NCBI GenBank assembly: GCA_027452045.1
Contig: DAIDHH010000178.1
Span: 1-60,713 of the forward strand
DNA: 60,713 nt
Source of the DNA: Gammaproteobacteria bacterium
GTDB taxonomy: Bacteria; Pseudomonadota; Gammaproteobacteria; Steroidobacterales; Steroidobacteraceae
Reading direction: 5' to 3'
The notes beneath the pieces were generated by a model. That model was not told the origin of the DNA. It saw only the letters and a program-made list of their open reading frames with translations, and did not search any database. Shown one piece after another: positions 40,308 to 47,779 of this stretch. Numbering within the stretch: position 1 is the stretch's first letter; each line of letters begins with the position of its first letter. The position numbers were made by a program, and so were the translations under genes.

Positions 40308-41105
40308 CTACCGCTCAATTCCGCTCTGCGCTCTCGCCGATACGCGAATGATCTCTGCAACCCGACCAAAACGCGCGCCATCGGTCTTCGCGCGCTCCAT
40401 GAGGACGCCTTCGATGCGCGCGCCGCGAAGATCGGCTTCACTGAAGTCCGTGCAGTTCACCGAACAGCAGTACATGACTACCTCACGGAGGTCCGCCGCG
40501 CGCAGAACAGTCGCGTCGAGCGCGGCCAAGCGCATCTCGGCGCGGCGGAAACGTGCAGCGCGGCAGTTCGCCGTGGCAAGATTCGTATCGTTGAGCGTTG
40601 CGCACGAGAAGTCGGCGTGCTCGAAAGCGCCGCCATAAAGGCAGGCGTTCTCCACGCGCGCGCGACAAAACCGCGCGAAGGGCAGAACGGAATGCGAAAA
40701 ATCCGTTCGTGTAAGAATCGCGCTGCCGAATTTGACGCCCGCTCCGCGGGCACCCTTGAAAGAGGCGCCATCGCACTCGGCAGCGAAAAAATGCGCGCCG
40801 TCGAGCTCCGTTCGATCGAAGCGCGAATGCGCCAAGCGTGCTCCACCGAACCGGGCGGCGCGCAAGTTGCACGCCGTGAACACCGCGCCCTCGAGGTCGC
40901 AACCCGAGAAGTCCATCCCGCCGAGGTCGGATTTTTGTTTGAAATACGCGCGGCGCAGGTCGCATCCTGCCAAGGCGATTCCCGCGCGGCGGGCCGCGAT
41001 GGCTGCCTCGCCGAGGCGCTCGCTCTTTGAGAGTCCCTGCGCGAAGTCATATTGGAATACGACTTCTCGGGACTCTCGCTTATGGAGAACCACCGTATCG
41101 TTCAT
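40308..41105 (-). CDS. Pentapeptide-repeat protein 1
   Basis: 265 aa. From about residue 45 it is built of pentapeptide repeats A(D/N/R)LxG/F (CDLRRAYFKQKSDLGGMDFS, GCDLEGAVFTACNLRAARFG, ADFSCATLNDTNLATANCRA), forming a right-handed square beta-helix. Some such proteins mimic DNA and protect gyrase (Qnr); others have unknown roles. It has an unusual number of Cys. The N-terminal ~40 residues are outside the repeats. Start ATG 41105. Ends Gly-Ile-Glu-Arg-stop. A second pentapeptide protein is at 52376. Confidence 0.85.
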   Translation of the reverse strand: MNDTVVLHKRESREVVFQYDFAQGLSKSERLGEAAIAARRAGIALAGCDLRRAYFKQKSDLGGMDFSGCDLEGAVFTACNLRAARFGGARLAHSRFDRTELDGAHFFAAECDGASFKGARGAGVKFGSAILTRTDFSHSVLPFARFCRARVENACLYGGAFEHADFSCATLNDTNLATANCRAARFRRAEMRLAALDATVLRAADLREVVMYCCSVNCTDFSEADLRGARIEGVLMERAKTDGARFGRVAEIIRVSARAQSGIER

Positions 41106-41169
41106 CGCCCTCTCTCTTTCGCCCACAGCGGCTTGCGCCGCTGCGCGGCAGGTCGTGATCTCTTGCGAC

Positions 41170-41187
41170 GCCCGGGCTTGCCCGGGC
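41170..41187 (-). terminator. GC-rich inverted repeat after MORN-like gene 2
   Basis: GCCCGGGCTTGCCCGGGC, an 8-bp inverted repeat with almost no loop, 37 nt after the stop at 41224. A second small hairpin (AGCGGCTTGCGCCGCT) lies about 40 nt further. No T-run; a weak terminator at best. Confidence 0.3.
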
Positions 41188-41223
41188 AGCCATCGTGCAA
41201 AGGATTGATATCCGGGTCCGGCA

Positions 41224-41787
41224 TTACGCCACCGTCTTGATGCAGGTCGGCGCACCGGAGGACCACGGTGAGTGCCTCTCGCCACGACCCAGGACCTGTG
41301 TGCCTGCGAGGTACCAGAACTCGCGGCCATCGGCTTCGATGAGGGCAGGCCCATCCATTCGGTGAAGCACTCCGTGCCAACGCCATTCCCGCCGACCGTT
41401 CGCATATTCGACCGCAGGTCCGTTCTCCCGATGAAACCGGCCACGGTGGAACCACTCTCTCAGTCCGGTCGGACACTCAATGGCCGGACCGTCGAGGCGA
41501 TGCGGGAACCCGTCCTCGTACCACTCGCGCCGCCCGCTCGTGTACTCGACGGCGGGGCCATCGGTACGATGCAAGCGCCCGAAGCGAAACCACGCGCGAT
41601 ATCCGGCCGGCGTCTCGATGGCAGGCCCGACCTCCCTGTGGCGAAAACCCTGCCAGAACCACTCCTGCCTACCGTCGGGACGCACGAGCGCAGGTCCCTC
41701 CTCCCGATGCAATACTCCGTCCTCGTACCATTCCCGGGTACCATCCGAGCGGATGATCGTCGGATTGTCATCGATGGGACTGCACAC
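41224..41787 (-). CDS. MORN-like repeat protein 2
   Basis: 187 aa from GTG 41787. Seven 23-residue units, e.g. WYEDGVLHREEGPALVRPDG, WFRFGRLHRTDGPAVEYTSG, WFHRGRFHRENGPAVEYANG. Paralogue of the protein at 37781, more diverged between units. The Gly, Trp, His-Arg and Gly-Pro-Ala positions are constant. Located next to the pentapeptide gene and divergent from the virB1-like gene. Role unknown. Confidence 0.8.
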   Translation of the reverse strand: MCSPIDDNPTIIRSDGTREWYEDGVLHREEGPALVRPDGRQEWFWQGFRHREVGPAIETPAGYRAWFRFGRLHRTDGPAVEYTSGRREWYEDGFPHRLDGPAIECPTGLREWFHRGRFHRENGPAVEYANGRREWRWHGVLHRMDGPALIEADGREFWYLAGTQVLGRGERHSPWSSGAPTCIKTVA

Positions 41788-41876
41788 GGATGAGACTCGC
41801 CTCCTCTTCCCTCCTTCCCCGCCCCGCGCTGCACATAACGCCGGACGGAACGAACGCCCTGCAGGGGGAACGGGAC

Positions 41877-42653
41877 ATGGAGACTCGAATACCGCGCGCC
41901 GCGTCGCTTTGGCTTGGTGTGCTCGCTCTGATGAGCGCGCTCTGCGCGCGCGCCTCTGCGCCGGCCGTCTATCTCGGCAGCGTCGCAGCGGAAAAGCACC
42001 TGCTCGAGCGCTGCGCGCCACGGGTCTCGCCCGTGACTCTTGCCGCACTCGTGGCCCAGGAATCAGGCGGCTGGCCGTGGACGCTCGACGATGACTCGAC
42101 GGGCGAGAGTTTTGCGCTGACCACCCGCGGCGGCACCCTCGCGCTCGCGCGCTCGCTCATCGCGCGCGGGGACTCGGTTGATCTCGGATTGGCGCAGATC
42201 AACAGCCGGAACCTTCGCTGGTTGGGACTCGATGTCCGCCAAGCGCTCGATCCGTGCGTCAATCTGCGCGCCGCGCAGACCGTATTGCTCTCGGGATGGA
42301 CGCGAGCGTGGCGCGGTCGACGGAGCGGCGCGCGGCTACGGCAGACCCTTTCGCTCTATCACAGTGGGAGGCTCGACGGTCGCGCCGGCCGGCGCTACAG
42401 CGCCGCGATCTTCCGTCGTTCGGAAAAGACATTGCGGACCCGGCAGGTCATTCCCGCCATCCCCGGCGGCCGGATGGTGCTGTGGCATTCGCCGCCCGCG
42501 CTGCGAGCCGGCGGCGGTGAGAGACACGATGGGAGGGCCACGCAATGGGACTCGCAGGGGGCGTCCGCAGGACCGGCCGGAAGTCCGCTCGCGCCGCGTG
42601 CCGCAGGTCTTGCGCCCACTTGGACCGCTACGAGCGCCGGTCGACGGGGCTAA
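41877..42653 (+). CDS. VirB1/TrbN-type lytic transglycosylase
   Basis: 258 aa from ATG 41877 (GGGGGAACGGG upstream). Signal peptide (LWLGVLALMSALCARASA). Catalytic domain: LERCAPRVSPVTLAALVAQE with the catalytic Glu in QESGG, then GLAQINSRNLRWLG and CVNLRAAQTVLLSGW, the SLT fold used to open peptidoglycan for the channel. The C-terminal ~60 residues are Arg/Gly-rich and probably unstructured. On the plus strand, opposite to the rest of the trb genes. Confidence 0.9.
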   Translation: METRIPRAASLWLGVLALMSALCARASAPAVYLGSVAAEKHLLERCAPRVSPVTLAALVAQESGGWPWTLDDDSTGESFALTTRGGTLALARSLIARGDSVDLGLAQINSRNLRWLGLDVRQALDPCVNLRAAQTVLLSGWTRAWRGRRSGARLRQTLSLYHSGRLDGRAGRRYSAAIFRRSEKTLRTRQVIPAIPGGRMVLWHSPPALRAGGGERHDGRATQWDSQGASAGPAGSPLAPRAAGLAPTWTATSAGRRG

Positions 42654-42751
42654 TTCTCGCCGTTATCCCGCAGCCACTTCTCGATGGCACGCACGAGGCG
42701 TTGCTCGCCCCGACGGGTCTCGGCTTCGGGAACCAGTCCGTGCACTCGCAC
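42650..42751 (-). CDS. Doubtful 33-aa ORF after trbB
   Basis: A gene-like frame (LWDDLARALTLVRVHGLVPE to EKWLRDNGEN) runs on the minus strand after trbB and is open back to about 42820, but has no ATG; GTG 42751 is the only standard start. A well-placed GAGGAGA-ATG lies just out of frame upstream, so a one-base frameshift may have broken a ~45-aa gene. It overlaps the end of the virB1-like gene by a few nt. Confidence 0.3.
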   Translation of the reverse strand: MRVHGLVPEAETRRGEQRLVRAIEKWLRDNGEN

Positions 42752-42840
42752 GAGCGTGAGCGCCCGGGCAAGATCATCCCATAGGCGAGCCTGTCTCCTC
42801 GGTACCCTAATTCCCTGCTGATCTCACCGCGATGGACGGG

Positions 42841-43809
42841 TCATGCCAGCCTCGCGACCTCATAGCCGCGCGCGCGAGACCAGCCGGTGACCGAAGAGAC
42901 GTCCTCCACTCGGCGGCCCGTCGGCGTGCGGGAGATGAAGACGATCACGTTCACCGCTTCGGCGATGAGTTCCGGCTGCTCTGGGACGCCCGCCTCCTGG
43001 ACGAGCTGCCCGATCCGGATCAGCGCCGCCTTGCTGTCGTTCGCGTGCACCGTCCCGACGCCGCCCGGGTGACCCGTGTTCCACGCCTTGAGCAGCGCGA
43101 GCGCCGCTTCGTCGCGCACCTCACCCACCACGATGCGATCCGGACGCAGGCGCATCGTTACCTTGAGCAGATCGGTTTGATCGACTCTCGGGGGCGAGGA
43201 TTTGGTTTCAAGGTAGACGGCGTTCTTGACGGCGACCTGAAGCTCAGGGGTATCCTCGATCACCACGACACGGCAGTGCTCGTCTTGGCGCGCGAGGCAA
43301 TCGAGCACCGCGTTCGCAAGCGTCGTCTTCCCGCTTCCAGTCGAGCCACATACCAGAATGTTGCGCCGCGCAGCGACCGCAGCCTCGAGCGCCTGGCGCT
43401 GTTCCGGCGTCATGATGCCGGCGCTCACATAGTCATCGAAGGTAAAGACGAGCGGGGCCTTCTTGCGGATCGCGAAAGTCGGCTCCGCGGCGAGCGGCGG
43501 GAGCACGGCCTCAAAGCGCGACCCGTCGAGCGGGAGTCTGCACTCGAGAATCGGACGGTCCTCGTTGACCACACGGTTGAGGATCCCGGCGGTCGTCTCG
43601 ATGACGCTGCGAGCGCTGCGGCCTGAGAACAGTCCTATGCAGCGCATGCCCTCACCCAGGCGGTCGACCCAGACGTTGCCGTCCGGATTCAGCATGACCT
43701 CGACAACCTTGGGGTCGAGCAGCGCTTCCATGATCGCCGCGCCCAGATCGATGGTGAGCTGTTCGAGCGCTCGCGCGCGCTGAACCTCGGCCAATCCTTG
43801 GCCGCTCAT
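42841..43809 (-). CDS. trbB: TrbB/VirB11 secretion ATPase
   Basis: 322 aa, hexameric ATPase at the base of the Trb channel. Walker A CGSTGSGKTT at about 155-163, Asp box RVVVIEDTPELQ, Walker B-like LRPDRIVVGEVRDEAAL, His box GVGTVHANDSKAAL. The N-terminal domain has NPDGNVWVDRLGEGM. Complete. Start ATG 43809 overlaps the stop of a 55-aa ORF. It is separated from the other trb genes by about 16 kb, whereas in IncP plasmids it leads the operon. Confidence 0.95.
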   Translation of the reverse strand: MSGQGLAEVQRARALEQLTIDLGAAIMEALLDPKVVEVMLNPDGNVWVDRLGEGMRCIGLFSGRSARSVIETTAGILNRVVNEDRPILECRLPLDGSRFEAVLPPLAAEPTFAIRKKAPLVFTFDDYVSAGIMTPEQRQALEAAVAARRNILVCGSTGSGKTTLANAVLDCLARQDEHCRVVVIEDTPELQVAVKNAVYLETKSSPPRVDQTDLLKVTMRLRPDRIVVGEVRDEAALALLKAWNTGHPGGVGTVHANDSKAALIRIGQLVQEAGVPEQPELIAEAVNVIVFISRTPTGRRVEDVSSVTGWSRARGYEVARLA

Positions 43810-43973
43810 CGCTCCCGCTCCCGCGCGACGGCTGGCCGGGCCGCCTCCGATCCGCCCGCAGGGGATAGCGCCGCGGCGCGACGGAGGTGCCGCCGCAAAT
43901 AGCGGGTGCGGGGGCTACGCCGCTTTCGTGGCGGGGACACCGCGCCCCGGGTGTCTATGAGGTGCGTCGGCAC
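43806..43973 (-). CDS. Small basic ORF coupled to trbB
   Basis: 55 aa from GTG 43973 with AAGGAG at good distance; its stop overlaps the trbB ATG. Arg-rich (RKRRSPRTRYLRRHLRRAAA), ends Arg-Glu-Arg-Glu-Arg. Could be a leader for trbB translation or a nucleic-acid-binding peptide. A hairpin element copy lies about 35 nt upstream. Confidence 0.45.
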   Translation of the reverse strand: MPTHLIDTRGAVSPPRKRRSPRTRYLRRHLRRAAALSPAGGSEAARPAVARERER

Positions 43974-44006
43974 CGCAATCTCCTTCAGATGAGGCGTGCG
44001 CCTCGT

Positions 44007-44040
44007 CCTCCCATTCCCTCTCGCAGAGGGCACCCATTGC
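44007..44040 (-). repeat. Dispersed 5'-leader hairpin element upstream of the trbB leader ORF
   Basis: Minus-strand GGGTGCCCTCTGCGAGAGGG followed by AATGGGAGGACG; hairpin CCTCTGCGAGAGG and the GGAATGGGA block are intact. Confidence 0.6.
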
Positions 44041-44076
44041 GTGGAGCGCCCCGCCACCGAGTGCGGCTATATTCGT

Positions 44077-44247
44077 TGGGGTGTCGGGGTGCATGAGCAC
44101 CCTGACCAAGGTGGGGAGACCGGGCCGCGAGAAGACGTAAGCCGCCGAGTGGGACGGGTGTTCGCGGGGAACAACGGGGGCCGGCGCAGCCGGTGCGCGT
44201 AAGCGCAACCCCGCTGTGATACGCGACCCCCTACCTTGTACGGATTT
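44077..44247 (+). repeat. Left arm of inverted repeat around the relaxase genes (putative oriT copy)
   Basis: Two well-conserved blocks: 44080-44115, containing the small palindrome GGGTGCATGAGCACCC and then TGACCAAGGTGGGG, and 44195-44247, from GCGCGTAAGCGCA to TACCTTGTACGGATTT. The same blocks in the same order occur inverted at 46861-47039. Hairpin plus conserved flank next to a relaxase gene is what an oriT looks like; no known nic sequence was matched. Confidence 0.7.
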
Positions 44248-44260
44248 CGACCGAAGAGTC

Positions 44261-46369
44261 TCAGTCCTCTCGGTTCATTCCCCGCCGTGGACGGCGTGGG
44301 GGCTTCTCATGGACGAACGACCGCATCCGCTCGCGCTCGTTCTGCACTGCGCTGGCGAGTCCCGGGTTCGTCACGCGGATCCCGAGGCGGGTCGCCATCC
44401 GCGCGGCGCGGCCTTGGAACTCGACACTGCCGGTCAGCAGCACCTGCCCACCGTACTTCTCCGATGCGATCCGCAGCGCCGCCTCGAGAGCGGCAGCTTC
44501 CTTCGAGAGCATGTCGATACGCGGCCCGCGATCGACGAAAAGCGCCTCACCCGGGCCGCGTCCGCTAGTTGTCGCGCGCCGATAGATAATGTGTCGCCCG
44601 CGCCGATCACGCTCAGCGACGAGCGCCGCCAGAATCAGATCGTCCGGCCCGCTACGCAGCTTCTCGTGCAGGGCTGCGAGCCGATCGAGCGGTTCGCCCT
44701 CGATCCCGTTCGCCTGGTCCCCCTCACCCTGCTTGCGCTTGCGCTGCTCGCGATACCGGATGCCGCGTAGCGCGGCCTGTGCCGCCTCGTCGCCACGATC
44801 AGCCTCGCGCTCGAGCCACACGCGCCAGACCATCCCGCGCGAAAGCTCGGTACCGAGCGCCAGTCGCTCATCGCGCTGACGCTTGGCCATCTGCTGGCGC
44901 GCGCCCGCCGCCTTGAACGCGAAGAGCGCATCGGCTGTACGCGGGTCGATACCTTGACGGCGTGCGGCTTGGCGCGCCGCGCGCCGTTCGGCCCGCAGGC
45001 GCTCGGTGAGCGCCTTGCGTTCAGCCAGGTGTTTCGCGCGCAGCGCCTCACGACGTTTGCGCGCGCGTTCGACTCGTTCCACCTCCCCGGCGGCGAAGCG
45101 CTGCGCCAAGGCATCCCGCTCCGCCTGCCGTTCGGCGCGGCGCTCATCGCGCTTATCCTGGTCCCGCTTGCCGCGCGCGCGTTCATCGTGCTTCTCACGC
45201 GCGCTACTCGTCTTCTCGTCATCCCACCGTGCGCGTCCCTGCTCCTCATCCGCTGTGCCGCCCGGCACATGGTGTGCGGCACCGCCCGCGCTTCCTCGCG
45301 GCACCTCACTCGATAGATCGATGCGCGCCGCGCGTACCGCCTCCATATAAGGTTGCTGCGCAGGCGGCAGCGGCACGCCGGGCGGCGTGAACTCCCCAAG
45401 CCGCTTCTCGAGCGCAGTCTTGCTCGCCCATCGGCCCAATGTGCTCGCCTTCGCGGCGAGCACGCGCGGCGCGGCGCCGGCTGTGGATACCGTGGTGGTC
45501 ACGATGAGGCCGGAACCCTTGCGCTCGATCGCACATCCGAATGGCGCGAGCGCGCGATGCGCGTCTTGCCACGTGGCACCTGGCTTTTCCACGGCCGCGC
45601 GCAGCGCTTCCGCCGGTGCGCCGGCCACCCATGACTGGAACGACTCGGCGCCGCCGGCATTGTGCTCGGCGCGCGCGGCGCGATCACTGATGCGCGGACC
45701 GGCCTCTTTGAGCAATCCCCGCTCGCGCCGCTCGCGCCGCGACATGCGCACGATCCTCGGTCCCTCTGGCGTATCGAGCGTGATCCAGGGTCCATTGGCA
45801 CGTCCGTACCCGAATTCAATTTCGAGTTCGCGCATGCATCGATCAAGGATGAAATAGTCGCGACGGAACGGCGGCTGACGCACCGCCGCCGACACCGGGT
45901 GCACCTTGTTCACCACGAGGTGTACATGGTCATTATCCGTGTCACGGTGAATCGCCCACGCCGCTTGGTGCTCCGCGTACCCGAGCGATTGCATCACATG
46001 CAGGCACGCGCGCTCGGCCTGCGCGCGCGTCGGGTGCTCACCTTCCTTCCATGTGATGGCGACGTGGTACACCGCATTGCCACGAAACCGCCCGCGCGCA
46101 CGGCAGCGCGTCTCGGCGCGTTCACAGAGGTGCGCCACGTCCTCCGCATACGCTGCGCGCACGCCCGGGTCCGAGAGATCATCCGTGCACGGGTCGAACC
46201 AGGCGCCATTGTCATCGTCCGCCCCGCCAAAGTTCATGTGGCCCGCTTCGAGCCGATCGCCCTCGGCGAGCTTCTCGGCATCCTCATTGGCACGCAGCAC
46301 ATACTTCATGACCGGCCGGAAGCCTTTGCTTCCGGCCGTGTGTGTGAGCGTAATGACCTTGGCTAGCAC
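44261..46369 (-). CDS. traI: MOBP-like relaxase with C-terminal LPD7 domain
   Basis: 702 aa from GTG 46369. Relaxase domain (1-~250): a candidate catalytic Tyr23 in VMKYVLRANED, and motif III HRDTDNDHVHLVVNKV with His141, His148, His150. A long Arg/Lys/Glu-rich helical middle (e.g. RAERRAARQAARRQGIDPRT) leads to an LPD7 domain at ~600-675 (ALFVDRGPRIDMLSKEAAAL, RAARMATRLGIRVTNPGLA). It nicks oriT and pilots the strand through TraG and the Trb channel. 15 nt after the TraJ-like gene; both lie inside the inverted repeat. Ends GMNRED-stop. Confidence 0.92.
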   Translation of the reverse strand: MLAKVITLTHTAGSKGFRPVMKYVLRANEDAEKLAEGDRLEAGHMNFGGADDDNGAWFDPCTDDLSDPGVRAAYAEDVAHLCERAETRCRARGRFRGNAVYHVAITWKEGEHPTRAQAERACLHVMQSLGYAEHQAAWAIHRDTDNDHVHLVVNKVHPVSAAVRQPPFRRDYFILDRCMRELEIEFGYGRANGPWITLDTPEGPRIVRMSRRERRERGLLKEAGPRISDRAARAEHNAGGAESFQSWVAGAPAEALRAAVEKPGATWQDAHRALAPFGCAIERKGSGLIVTTTVSTAGAAPRVLAAKASTLGRWASKTALEKRLGEFTPPGVPLPPAQQPYMEAVRAARIDLSSEVPRGSAGGAAHHVPGGTADEEQGRARWDDEKTSSAREKHDERARGKRDQDKRDERRAERQAERDALAQRFAAGEVERVERARKRREALRAKHLAERKALTERLRAERRAARQAARRQGIDPRTADALFAFKAAGARQQMAKRQRDERLALGTELSRGMVWRVWLEREADRGDEAAQAALRGIRYREQRKRKQGEGDQANGIEGEPLDRLAALHEKLRSGPDDLILAALVAERDRRGRHIIYRRATTSGRGPGEALFVDRGPRIDMLSKEAAALEAALRIASEKYGGQVLLTGSVEFQGRAARMATRLGIRVTNPGLASAVQNERERMRSFVHEKPPRRPRRGMNRED

Positions 46370-46384
46370 GCGGCGAACTTTTGG

Positions 46385-46831
46385 CTATCGGGTTCGACCG
46401 GACTCTGATTGCGCACGGCTCGCGCGTACACATGCGCGCGCGGCCTCCATGAGCTCATCGACCGTGCTCCACCAGCGCACGCGCTCTTGTGGCGTCCACC
46501 GCTTATCGCGGCCGGGGTACATCGACTTCAGCATCCGGCCGGCGCGCGCGACGGCTGCGGCCTCCTCGCTCTTGGGCTGCACCACTTTCTGATGGACCGG
46601 CGCGGCCGGCGCATCCTGCGCGCCGGCCGCGCCATTCGTTCGGACATCCCCAGGCATTACGCGCCCGGCGCCGAGCGCCGCGGCGCGCAGGAGTTCGGAC
46701 GTCGAGCAACCGAGTCGCCGTGCTTGCGCGCGCAGACGCTTGGCATCCTCGCGAGCGATCCGCACGTGCACGACGACATCGAGCGCAGCGGTCGGCTGCA
46801 CGAGCTGCGCATCCTCGGTTCGGTCAGCCAT
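46385..46831 (-). CDS. traJ: TraJ/MobC-like relaxosome accessory protein
   Basis: 148 aa from ATG 46831. VVVHVRIAREDAKRLRAQAR RLGCSTSELLRAAALG (residues ~19-55) is a ribbon-helix-helix DNA-binding motif as in TraJ and related oriT-binding proteins. The C-terminal part (RVRWWSTVDELMEAARACVR) is helical. It precedes the relaxase by 15 nt, the usual arrangement. The right arm of the inverted repeat is directly upstream, where an oriT-binding protein would act. Confidence 0.75.
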   Translation of the reverse strand: MADRTEDAQLVQPTAALDVVVHVRIAREDAKRLRAQARRLGCSTSELLRAAALGAGRVMPGDVRTNGAAGAQDAPAAPVHQKVVQPKSEEAAAVARAGRMLKSMYPGRDKRWTPQERVRWWSTVDELMEAARACVRASRAQSESGRTR

Positions 46832-46860
46832 CAATCCAGTCACCGCAAAAGTCCTCACTG

Positions 46861-47039
46861 AAAATCCGTACAAGGTAAGGGGTTGTGTCACATTTCGGGG
46901 GTGCGCTTACGCGCGCCTTGCGGGCACGGCCCGCCCCCTCCTGTGACCCACCGCCCCCGGCGCTCGGCGTGGCTGCGCCACTTCTCGCGCCCTGGGGCTA
47001 CCCCACCTTGGTCAGGGTGCTCACGCACCCCGACACCCC
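46861..47039 (-). repeat. Right arm of inverted repeat around the relaxase genes (putative oriT copy)
   Basis: Minus-strand match to 44077-44247: GGGTGCGTGAGCACCC and TGACCAAGGTGGGG (47001-47039) and GCGCGTAAGCGCA to TACCTTGTACGGATTT (46861-46914), with about 85 nt of weaker similarity between (78 in the left arm). One mismatch in the 36-nt block. Lies in the 454-nt gap before the gene at 47286, which also carries a plus-orientation leader element. Confidence 0.7.
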
Positions 47040-47184
47040 TTTGCACCTTACCGGCCACCGGCCGGCACCTGCGTCCCATCACGCCATTCCCTTCGCCGCG
47101 CGCTCCCCGCCGGGCTGCGCTACCGCCACGCGCCCCTGCTGCACGCAGCGCGCGCCCGTCGCCACCGGTGCCGCCGCAGCGTCG

Positions 47185-47230
47185 TGCCGCCCGCAGGGCC
47201 GTGCAGCCCGCAAGACGGAATGGGCTGAGA
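47185..47230 (+). repeat. Leader hairpin element in plus orientation
   Basis: GTGCCGCCCGCAGGGCCGTG, then CAGCCCGCAAGACGGAATGG followed by GCTGAG, about 55 nt before the plus-strand start at 47286. The orientation follows the downstream gene, as with the minus-strand copies. Confidence 0.6.
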
Positions 47231-47285
47231 CGGGCGCGGCATCCCGCCGCGCGTAGCAGCCCCTCGCGGGGGCGTGGAGACGCAC

Positions 47286-47768
47286 ATGAATACCGAGGTG
47301 GCCGAAGCCGGCCTCGACCAGATCAAGACCGAATTGCTCGGCATCGGGACGGCGATGCTCAAGCACCTTCAGTCAATCGACGCGCTCAAGCGCGCCGAGT
47401 CCGTGCAGCAGGCCGCGGAGGCCGCCTTCGCAAGCGCCGCACCGGTGATCACGCAGCTCTTTGCGGCCGGCGTCGAATTCAACGAAGTGCTGGCCGCAGC
47501 CGTTGCCGCGGCTCCCGGGGTGAAGCCGGAGATCCTGCGCGCCGCGCTCGTGAAGCTGCGCGGCCGGCCGCCACGAAGCACGCGCGGCACAGGACGCGGG
47601 CGCAGAACGCGCGCATCGGCCGACACAGATGGCACCACGGGCAGCGCATCCGCCCCCCACCCCGACGCCACACCCCCTGCGGTTCCCGGCAGCGAATCGA
47701 GCACGCCCGCGCAATCCGATGCCAGCGCGGCGCGACGGCGCCGCAGCAAGTTCATCGGCGAAGAATGA
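47286..47768 (+). CDS. Hypothetical protein with basic AT-hook-like tail
   Basis: 160 aa from ATG 47286 (GGAG 6 nt upstream). Helical N-terminus (EVAEAGLDQIKTELLGIGTA, VQQAAEAAFASAAPVITQLF), then KLRGRPPRSTRGTGRGRRTR, an AT-hook-like basic segment, and a Ser/Ala/Pro linker. 11 nt before the ParA-like gene, so a DNA-binding partner of that ATPase is plausible. Confidence 0.6.
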   Translation: MNTEVAEAGLDQIKTELLGIGTAMLKHLQSIDALKRAESVQQAAEAAFASAAPVITQLFAAGVEFNEVLAAAVAAAPGVKPEILRAALVKLRGRPPRSTRGTGRGRRTRASADTDGTTGSASAPHPDATPPAVPGSESSTPAQSDASAARRRRSKFIGEE

Positions 47769-47779
47769 GGAGCACACCC

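Noticed and set aside
46883..47285. Plus-strand coding extension upstream of the ParA-like gene
   Set aside because: The open frame runs through the inverted-repeat arm and overlaps the 160-aa gene out of frame; composition is Pro/Arg shadow-like.
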